From CAJPSE01 sp963514535 (GTDB lineage Bacteria; Synergistota; Synergistia; Synergistales; Aminobacteriaceae), in NCBI GenBank assembly GCA_963514535.1, contig CAUPUB010000076.1, positions 1 to 11,535 on the forward strand: a DNA stretch of 11,535 bases. Direction: 5' to 3'. Below are positions 1 through 5,169 of this stretch, one piece after another. The notes beneath the pieces are model-generated. The model had not been told where the DNA came from. It did no database searches and was given only the letters and a program-made list of their open reading frames with translations. A program made the translations under genes and the position numbers. Numbering within the stretch: the first letter of the stretch is position 1; each line of letters begins with the position of its first letter.

Positions 1-20
1 ACAATACTCTTGGGAGGTTC

Positions 21-452
21 GTGTTTCGAATGATTGAGGAGAAGAAGGCGGAGACTTCTTCGGTTCGCGTTGGGGATCTGGCGGAGTGCACGGTGGAGCA
101 AATAATGCCCTACGGCGCTTTTGTCCGGCTTTCGACGGGGCAGCGGGGGATGATCCACATCTCCGAGCTCTCGTTCAACTTCGTCAAGAAGGTGGAGGAT
201 GTCCTTACCCTCCAGCAGAACATCAAGGCCCGCGTGATCAAGATAGACGAGAAGGGACGCATCGACCTCTCCCTGAAGAAGGTGGAGGAACGCCCCCTTA
301 TTCAGGCTCCCTCCTCCCGGGAGGAGAAGGACGGCTTCGAGAAGAAGATGGCCTCCTTTCTCAAGGCCAGCGAGGCCAAGATCGCGGACCTCAACAGTAA
401 GATGAACACGTCGAAGGGCAGAAAAAAGCCTGGAGGACGCTCCAAGGGTTAG
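21..452 (+). CDS. S1-domain RNA-binding protein (YabR/general stress protein 13-like)
   Basis: A 143-residue protein with one S1 (OB-fold) RNA-binding domain at about residues 16-88. The domain shows the usual signatures: VGDLAECTVEQIMPYGAFVRL, then a GMIHISEL segment, then a VIKIDEKGRIDLSLK strand pair. After it come a charged, helix-prone stretch and a very basic tail (KGRKKPGG near residues 134-141) that could add nucleic-acid contacts. Single-S1 proteins of this size are known in Firmicutes next to divIC (yabR) and bind RNA or ribosomes; a general translation or RNA role here is inferred. GGGAGG at 12-17 lies only 3 nt before GTG 21 and 12 nt before ATG 30, so the start is uncertain by three codons. 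A strong terminator follows, so this is the last gene of an operon entering from the left. Confidence 0.85.
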   Translation: MFRMIEEKKAETSSVRVGDLAECTVEQIMPYGAFVRLSTGQRGMIHISELSFNFVKKVEDVLTLQQNIKARVIKIDEKGRIDLSLKKVEERPLIQAPSSREEKDGFEKKMASFLKASEAKIADLNSKMNTSKGRKKPGGRSKG

Positions 453-470
453 TCGTGTGCTGCGGGTCTC

Positions 471-496
471 AGGGGGGGCGAAAGCCTCCCTTTTTT
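471..496 (+). terminator. Intrinsic terminator after the S1-domain gene
   Basis: The arm GGGGGGC ending at 479 pairs with GCCTCCC at 484-490 (one G-T pair) across a GAAA tetraloop, and A471/G472 may extend the stem. Six T residues follow immediately at 491-496. It starts 19 bases after the S1-domain stop codon. This is a textbook rho-independent terminator and implies that the DUF501/argH genes have their own promoter or depend on read-through. Confidence 0.9.
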
Positions 497-519
497 ATAA
501 CCTTCTTTTATAACCTTCT
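494..519 (+). repeat. 13-bp exact tandem duplication
   Basis: TTTATAACCTTCT is present twice with no spacer, at 494-506 and 507-519. The first copy includes the end of the terminator T-tract. Each copy contains TATAAC, which resembles a -10 hexamer, but I see no -35 box at proper spacing. It belongs to a series of short duplications in gene spacers of this window. Confidence 0.95.
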
Positions 520-553
520 AAGTCCCGGCGAGCTTCGGGGGGTCGCAGGGCGG

Positions 554-1060
554 ATGGAGGGGCGCCGGTTTGACCCCTCCCTGGTCCTGGGGACGGGGCC
601 CCGCTGCCGCTTCGGCGGGGTGCGCGTCCTGGTCTGCGCGCCGCTGGCGGTTCTGCGCCCGTTTCCCACGACCTTCTGGCTCGTCTGCCCCTGGCTGGTG
701 CGGCGGGCTGGGGCGGTCGAGTCCGCGGGGGGCGTTCGGGCTCTGGAGGATTGGCTGGCAAGGCGGGTCCCGGAGGCGTGGCGGCCCTACAACCGGGAGC
801 ACCAGCTCCTGCGGATAAAGCTGATGGCCCCACTGGAGCGGAGGTTGCTGCGCCGCTTCCGACCGGGAGTCTGGGAGCGTCTGAGGCTCTCCGGGGTCGG
901 CGGCATCCGTTACGGGGACGAGATTCGCGTGAAGTGCCTCCACCTCCAGACGGCGTCGTGGCTCGCGCTCGCGCGGCATCCCGGCGCCCCGTGGCTTGCC
1001 GGGGAGGGGCTGGACGGGGACTGCGGCGGGGCGATGGCCCATCTGTGCCGTCGAGGCTGA
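554..1060 (+). CDS. DUF501 family protein
   Basis: A 168-residue protein recognised as DUF501 from two hallmark blocks. The first is a Cys/Gly-containing segment leading into PFPTTFWLVCPWL (about residues 36-48). The second is a C-terminal GVGGIRYGDEIRVKCLH segment (about 114-130) followed by an alanine/leucine-rich stretch. DUF501 proteins are small, of unknown biochemical function, and in other bacteria often sit near divIC-type division genes; here the gene follows an S1-domain gene and precedes argH. The frame is open back to 455, but that stretch runs through the terminator and tandem repeat and encodes no family sequence, so ATG 554 is preferred. The ribosome binding site is poor (GGGGGG 11 nt away or AGGG 3 nt away). 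There is no signal peptide or membrane helix, so it is probably cytoplasmic. Confidence 0.8.
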   Translation: MEGRRFDPSLVLGTGPRCRFGGVRVLVCAPLAVLRPFPTTFWLVCPWLVRRAGAVESAGGVRALEDWLARRVPEAWRPYNREHQLLRIKLMAPLERRLLRRFRPGVWERLRLSGVGGIRYGDEIRVKCLHLQTASWLALARHPGAPWLAGEGLDGDCGGAMAHLCRRG

Positions 1061-1079
1061 CAGGGCCGGACGCGGGTAC

Positions 1080-1107
1080 GCATATAAGGGGAAGCATATA
1101 AGGGGAA
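1080..1107 (+). repeat. 14-bp exact tandem duplication before argH
   Basis: GCATATAAGGGGAA occurs at 1080-1093 and again at 1094-1107. Each copy carries a TATAAG hexamer and a purine-rich AAGGGGAA resembling a ribosome binding site. The apparent functional site for argH (GGAGGGAAGG, starting near 1115) lies just downstream, so the duplication adds SD-like sequence without creating the start itself. Confidence 0.95.
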
Positions 1108-1126
1108 GGATACGGAGGGAAGGCCG

Positions 1127-2542
1127 ATGTGGAAGGGACGCTTCGAGGAGGACACTGCCCTGGTGGTCCAGCGGCTCAGCCAGTCTCTGGACCTGGACTG
1201 GAGGATGGCCGAACAGGACATCCGCGGCAGTATCGCCCATGTGAGGATGCTGGGGGCCGTGGGGCTTCTGGAGCCCAGCGAGGCTCTGAGGGTCGAGGAG
1301 GGGCTGGAACGCGTCTGGGACGAGATCCGCTCGGGCAGCTTCACGTCCTCCGAGTCGCTGGAGGACGTTCACATGAACGTGGAGCACCGCCTGACGGAGA
1401 TAGAGCCCTCAGGGGCGCGCCTGCATACGGGGCGCAGCCGCAACGACCAGACGGCCACGACTGTTCGGCTCTACCTCAGGGACAGGCTGACGGACCTCGA
1501 GGGGGCACTGCTCGATTTTCTGGCCGTCCTCCTGGACTGTGCGGAGCGTCATCGGCTGGTGATCGTCTCGGGCTATACGCACCTCCAGCAGGCGCAGCCC
1601 ATCTCGTTGGGGCACTACTGGATGGCCTGGTTCGAGGCCTTTCTCAGGGACTGCGGCCGTCTCGAGTTCGCTCTGGACGCGCTGAACGAGTGCCCGTTGG
1701 GGGCCGGGGCGCTGGCGGGGTCGACGCTGCCCCTGGACCGGGAGATGACGTCGCGCCTGCTGGGCTTCGACCGCCCGACGCGCAACAGCCTGGATACGGT
1801 TGCCCAGCGCGACTACATGGTGGACTACCATCATTTCGCCTCGCTCTTCGCCGTGCACGCCTCGCGACTTGCGGAGGACCTGACCATCTGGAGCACTCAG
1901 GAGTACGGCTGGTTGAGGCTGCCGGACGCCTTCTGCACGGGGTCCAGCATGATGCCGCAGAAGAAGAACCCCGACGTCCTGGAGCTGGTCCGCGGCAGAA
2001 CCGGTCAGGTGCTGGGCCACATGCTGGACCTACTCGTCACGTTGAAGGGCCTGCCCATGACCTACGACCGGGACCTCCAGGAGGACAAGCGCGGCCTCTG
2101 GGCCTCGCTGGGGACGGTGGAGGCGATCTTGACGGTCCTGACCCCGATGCTGGACCGGACGGAGGTGGACGAGGCCGTGGCGCGGGCTGGTCTGGAGAGG
2201 GGGTTCGCCCTGGCGACGGACGTAGCGGAGTACCTGGTGCTGAGGGGCGTCCCCTTCCGCGACGCGCACTGGAAGGTTGGGCGGTTGGTGAAGCGCTGTA
2301 TCGAAAGGGGCGCCCGTCTCGAGGACCTGACCCTGGAGGAATGGCAGGAGCAGATCCCGGAGGCCGGCCCGGATGTCCTGGAGCTGCTCTCCCTGGAGGC
2401 CAGCGTGGGGCGCCGGAACACCTACGGCGGCACGGGCTTCGAGCAGGTAGCGCTTCGGATCGCGGAGGGAAAAGAGCGTCTGGACGAACGGCGGGGCGGT
2501 CTGAGGAGGAGGCGGGAACGCCTGGAGGAGGGCCGGCTGTAG
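1127..2542 (+). CDS. argH: Argininosuccinate lyase
   Basis: Catalyses cleavage of argininosuccinate to arginine and fumarate, the last step of arginine biosynthesis, in the cytoplasm as a homotetramer. The 471-residue length is normal for the family (about 460). Visible signatures are the N-terminal WKGRF (usually WGGRF), DVHMNVE at about residues 80-86, HTGRSRNDQ at 100-108, YTHLQQAQP at 150-158, and the fumarase/aspartase superfamily loop GSSMMPQKKNPD at 272-283, which holds the catalytic serine. DRDLQEDK near 313-320 is also typical. The start ATG 1127 has GGAGGGAAGG just upstream and directly precedes the conserved N-terminus. It lies 66 bases after DUF501 with no terminator between, suggesting co-transcription. 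No other arginine gene is in the window. The C-terminal tail is unusually arginine/glutamate-rich. Confidence 0.98.
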   Translation: MWKGRFEEDTALVVQRLSQSLDLDWRMAEQDIRGSIAHVRMLGAVGLLEPSEALRVEEGLERVWDEIRSGSFTSSESLEDVHMNVEHRLTEIEPSGARLHTGRSRNDQTATTVRLYLRDRLTDLEGALLDFLAVLLDCAERHRLVIVSGYTHLQQAQPISLGHYWMAWFEAFLRDCGRLEFALDALNECPLGAGALAGSTLPLDREMTSRLLGFDRPTRNSLDTVAQRDYMVDYHHFASLFAVHASRLAEDLTIWSTQEYGWLRLPDAFCTGSSMMPQKKNPDVLELVRGRTGQVLGHMLDLLVTLKGLPMTYDRDLQEDKRGLWASLGTVEAILTVLTPMLDRTEVDEAVARAGLERGFALATDVAEYLVLRGVPFRDAHWKVGRLVKRCIERGARLEDLTLEEWQEQIPEAGPDVLELLSLEASVGRRNTYGGTGFEQVALRIAEGKERLDERRGGLRRRRERLEEGRL

Positions 2543-2575
2543 CTCTTTGGCATGAAGTTGAATATGAGCCTTTAT

Positions 2576-2608
2576 GCCTATTGACTATAGGGCTTTTTGT
2601 CTATAGGC
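2576..2608 (+). promoter_or_regulatory. Two mutually exclusive hairpins, attenuator-like
   Basis: The arm CCTAT (2577-2581) can pair with ATAGG at 2587-2591, placing TTTTT (2594-2598) directly after the stem like a weak terminator. The longer arm GCCTATTGAC (2576-2585) can instead pair with GTCTATAGGC (2599-2608), ten positions with one T-T mismatch, which hides that T-run in the loop. The arrangement arises because TATAGG occurs twice. It starts 33 bases after the argH stop. It may simply be a weak argH terminator; regulation is inference. Confidence 0.35.
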
Positions 2609-2634
2609 TTACGAATAAGGATTGTCTCTCGAAG

Positions 2635-2670
2635 AGGTTGTTGTGTATTGGCAGGTTGTTGTGTATTGGC
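2635..2670 (+). repeat. 18-bp exact tandem duplication
   Basis: AGGTTGTTGTGTATTGGC occurs twice head to tail, at 2635-2652 and 2653-2670, with no mismatch. It lies in the spacer upstream of the pilus operon. Function unknown. Confidence 0.95.
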
Positions 2671-2689
2671 GCTCTGCTCTTTTAATGCA

Positions 2690-2720
2690 GCCATGCCAAG
2701 GGGGTAAGAAGCGGCATGGT
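2690..2720 (+). other. Stem-loop upstream of the pilus operon
   Basis: CCATGCC (2691-2697) pairs with GGCATGG (2713-2719), extendable by a G-T pair, around a 15-nt loop containing AAGGGGGT. The bases after it (ATGTTTATCC) are not a convincing T-tract, so it is better called a leader structure than a terminator. Confidence 0.35.
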
Positions 2721-2785
2721 ATGTTTATCCAGTTTGAAAAACATTGATTGTATGGTGCTCGAGGAGCGAATCGGAGGGGATTGCA

Positions 2786-3277
2786 TTGAACGGCGGGGCC
2801 GTTTTCCCCGCCTTTGTATTGGGGAGGGGGCGTAAGGCTTTTGCGTTGACTGAGGCATTGATTTTAATTGTGGTTGTTCTGGTTGCGATAGGGGGAATTT
2901 TCTCCAGCATAGGCTATGCCGTACGTATGAGGAGTGAGTCTCAGGCGGATCTTGACGGTTTCCTGATGGCTCAGTCCTGGTTTGAGGCTCTTGAGTCGGA
3001 GAGGCCTGAGAATATCAAAAATCAGTCGATGCTCAATGCAGCCGCGCTGGCGGCCACAAGGCGGTTGGGGGGCAGCGCCGTGGGCAGCGGCCGTTTTTCT
3101 GTGGGAGGGATGATCCTGCTTCCTGTGTTCGGTGGCACTCATGATGGAGCCCATCTGATTGAATTGACGATAAACACTCCCAAGATATGGGGAGGAGATC
3201 TTCATTTCTCGCGCCGTTTCAATGTCCAGAACTCAAATACCGTTCAGGACAACGTCCATAAGCGGCGTGAGAAGTAA
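2786..3277 (+). CDS. PilV-like minor prepilin (type IV pilus)
   Basis: A 163-residue class III (type IV pilin) signal protein. After a basic 18-residue leader ending GRGRKA comes FALTE, then a continuous hydrophobic helix (ALILIVVVLVAIGGIF, about residues 24-39), matching the prepilin-peptidase motif with Glu at mature position +5. Position -1 is Ala rather than the usual Gly. The remaining roughly 120 residues resemble the variable globular part of minor pilins; assignment as PilV rests on its place as first of three prepilins before pilY1. The start is TTG 2786: GGAGGGG at 2773-2779 sits 6 nt upstream, whereas the longer reading from TTG 2744 has no such site. The protein is expected in the inner membrane and, after cleavage, in the pilus fibre or tip complex. 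The PilW-like gene follows about a dozen bases after the stop. Confidence 0.75.
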   Translation: MNGGAVFPAFVLGRGRKAFALTEALILIVVVLVAIGGIFSSIGYAVRMRSESQADLDGFLMAQSWFEALESERPENIKNQSMLNAAALAATRRLGGSAVGSGRFSVGGMILLPVFGGTHDGAHLIELTINTPKIWGGDLHFSRRFNVQNSNTVQDNVHKRREK

Positions 3278-3289
3278 TGGAGGCGGGTG

Positions 3290-4327
3290 ATGATGAGACG
3301 GCGTGCGTTTACCTTAACGGAGTTTTTGATTGCTATAATTATCGTAGGCATCGTGGGGGCTTCCGTTTTTGCTGCCCTCTATTCTTTTTTTGAGTCCTAC
3401 GGTCATACGGAGGACTATGCGACGGCTCGTGAGGAAATCGAGGGTGCTTTTCAAGACCTTTCCATCGTGTTCAGTAACGTAGGCTTGGGGATGCCCAATA
3501 ATCGTGACGACGGGGGATCCTTCGCCGTCGCGTTTTCGGCGAACGACAACACCCCTAAGGCCTCGGTGATGTCCCTGATGGGGGAGAAGGGCGCGGCTTG
3601 GGGGGGGCCTGTGACGGTGGCCACCGGTGAGCTGCCGGGCAAGGCCGTGAAGACCTTGGATGGCGGTTATTATTCCGGTCCGGAGCTCTATTATGCCTGG
3701 GCCATGCCGACGGGGGTGCTTGTCAGTTCCGATTTCGGAAGGAGAATGAAAAAACCGAGTACACTCTCGACTCTTGAAAACTACAATGTGCTCTCCGACG
3801 ACAGGGGTTACTGGTCCGGAGACAGCTTACATCTGAAGATGATAGGGGGGGGCGCCGTTCCGGTCAGTGCAGACGGTTGGGTTGTTTTTCCGTCCTTTGG
3901 CGCTCCCCTTTGGGTGAGGGAGAATACGGCTGGTCATACTGCCGTTTCGGTCGCTCCGGGGGCCCATAAGAAAAAAGTGCTCCTGGGCGGCGTTCTCTAT
4001 GGGATGGAGGAGGTGCACCGTGTTCGGGCGGCACGGCTGCGGGTAGCCTCGGGAGATCTGATCCAGGAGCTTTATGAGACCCCGCCCCAGAATCGGCCGA
4101 GCCGTGTGAGGGTGTTGGCCCGTAATATCGTCGGGGCGTGGTTTCGCTTCAATCCAAAGGATCGCATCCTGACTTTCAGTCTGGCGGCCAGGGGGCTGAA
4201 CGTTACGTTGGCTGAGCGTGCTTCCGGAGTACGTCCTCGAGGGTGGCCGGCCGGAGCCCCTAACATTAGAGAGGGAAGGAACCATCGCATTCTGGTGGAG
4301 AGCATGACTTGGAGGATACGCAATTGA
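3290..4327 (+). CDS. PilW-like minor prepilin (type IV pilus)
   Basis: A 345-residue protein opening MMRRRA then FTLTEFLIAIIIVGIVGAS, a clear type IV prepilin N-terminus: short basic leader, cleavage before Phe, Glu at +5, and a hydrophobic helix of about 20 residues. As in the gene before it, -1 is Ala instead of Gly. Its length fits PilW/PilJ-type minor pilins, which are larger than PilV and help prime pilus assembly; the large C-terminal domain is not recognisable by motif. GGAGG (3279-3283) lies 3 nt before GTG 3287, 6 nt before ATG 3290 and 9 nt before ATG 3293, so ATG 3290 is chosen; the choice changes the leader by one residue either way. The stop TGA (4325-4327) overlaps the start of the next gene, indicating translational coupling. 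Confidence 0.8.
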   Translation: MMRRRAFTLTEFLIAIIIVGIVGASVFAALYSFFESYGHTEDYATAREEIEGAFQDLSIVFSNVGLGMPNNRDDGGSFAVAFSANDNTPKASVMSLMGEKGAAWGGPVTVATGELPGKAVKTLDGGYYSGPELYYAWAMPTGVLVSSDFGRRMKKPSTLSTLENYNVLSDDRGYWSGDSLHLKMIGGGAVPVSADGWVVFPSFGAPLWVRENTAGHTAVSVAPGAHKKKVLLGGVLYGMEEVHRVRAARLRVASGDLIQELYETPPQNRPSRVRVLARNIVGAWFRFNPKDRILTFSLAARGLNVTLAERASGVRPRGWPAGAPNIREGRNHRILVESMTWRIRN

Positions 4328-5037
4328 ACGGACGGGCGAAAAGGAGATTTTCCCTTCGGGGAGGCAGGCGTTCGGGGTTCATTTTGATAGCGGCTCTGGT
4401 GATTATTCTGGTGGGGGCGGCGCTTTCAGTGGGTATTTTTGCTTTGGCGAACTCCATGCTTACGACGGATATTGTAAATCGTAAGGGCTACGAGGAGCAG
4501 ACGGAGGTTGTCCGCTACATTGAGCTGGCCAAGGGGTTCATTGTCACCCGGAATATCGAGTTGGCCTCCAGGGATGAGCCTGTGCTGCACGGGCAGGGTG
4601 GCGCCTCTAATGACTATTTTGTTGTGCACAGATTGAGTGACCTTCAAGTCTGTAAGCCCCAGGCCGTAGGGGACGTGTTGAGCCAGGATGTCCCCCTGGA
4701 TGCCAGGATGGGGGAGAAGCGAAGGCTGCGGCTCCAGGTGTTTGATGCTAATTACAGGGTCAGCGACATTCGGTTTTCCGCTACTCCGGAGATGCCTCCC
4801 TCGCTTTCTCCCCTCAGTAGGATCAGTGGAGGGGGCGGTGACGGAGACTCCTACGAGGATGAGGGGGAGGGCATGGATCCGAGTAGAAAGTCCGTATCCG
4901 GCGATGTCGTTCCCCTGGACTACTATAAAAACTATGGGGCTTACATGATCCGAGTGGAGGTGTACCGCGAGGGGCAGGATGCTCCCCTGCGCCGGACGGA
5001 GGAAGCCTTTTTCCAATATGTGAAAAAGGGAACATAG
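4324..5037 (+). CDS. PilX-like minor prepilin lacking Glu+5
   Basis: A 237-residue protein with a basic 18-residue leader ending RRSG, then FILIAALVIILVGAALSVGI. This is a prepilin-type cleavage site (Gly at -1, Phe at +1), but Ala sits where Glu+5 is normally found. PilX and the type II secretion GspK pseudopilins also have such AAL-type N-termini, which supports a PilX-like role at the pilus tip. A low-complexity acidic/glycine linker (GGGGDGDSYEDEGEG) lies at about residues 175-189 and may join two subdomains. The start is TTG 4324, overlapping the previous stop TGA; GGAGG at 4311-4315 gives 8-nt spacing. The alternative TTG 4309 would place the ribosome binding site inside the gene. PilY1 follows after 132 bases. 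Identification is by position and N-terminus, not full-length similarity. Confidence 0.72.
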   Translation: MNGRAKRRFSLRGGRRSGFILIAALVIILVGAALSVGIFALANSMLTTDIVNRKGYEEQTEVVRYIELAKGFIVTRNIELASRDEPVLHGQGGASNDYFVVHRLSDLQVCKPQAVGDVLSQDVPLDARMGEKRRLRLQVFDANYRVSDIRFSATPEMPPSLSPLSRISGGGGDGDSYEDEGEGMDPSRKSVSGDVVPLDYYKNYGAYMIRVEVYREGQDAPLRRTEEAFFQYVKKGT

Positions 5038-5136
5038 AGAGTGGGGATATGAGAAAACTGCCGTTGTTTGAGCTTTTGGATTGCTGGCGAAGGACGGAGG
5101 TTTTTGAAAAGGATAAGGGGACTCATGAAGAGGATT

Positions 5137-5160
5137 GATAAAGGAGAATGGATAAAGGAG
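5137..5160 (+). repeat. Duplicated ribosome-binding-site segment before pilY1
   Basis: GATAAAGGAG occurs at 5137-5146 and 5151-5160, separated by AATG, giving a 14-bp period. The second copy runs into GGAGGG (5157-5162), the likely pilY1 ribosome binding site 7 nt before ATG 5170. The first copy sits just before an out-of-frame ATG at 5148. Confidence 0.85.
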
Positions 5161-5169
5161 GGCTTTTCA

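Larger units (their letters stand above)
2543..2785. other. Spacer between argH and the pilus operon
   Basis: These 243 bases hold no convincing gene. They are less GC-rich than the flanks and contain two competing hairpins (2576-2608), an 18-bp tandem duplication (2635-2670) and a stem-loop (2690-2720). The promoter of the pilus operon should be here, but I cannot identify clear -35/-10 boxes; TTGACT at 2581 with TATAGG at 2602 has only 15-bp spacing. Confidence 0.7.

Noticed and set aside
455..553. N-terminal extension of the DUF501 protein from GTG 455
   Set aside because: It would translate the terminator hairpin and the tandem repeat and adds no family-like sequence.
1129..2685. 518-codon + strand frame overlapping argH
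   Set aside because: Out of frame with unmistakable argH; its glycine/proline/arginine-rich translation is typical of a shadow.
2716..2835. 39-codon ORF starting in the stem-loop before the first prepilin
   Set aside because: It overlaps the PilV-like gene in another frame, includes that gene's ribosome binding site, and has SD spacing of about 10 or more.
5049..5138. 29-codon ORF (MRKLPLFELL...) between the PilX-like gene and pilY1
   Set aside because: Only GTGGGG upstream, no recognisable signal, and short enough for chance; possible leader peptide at most.
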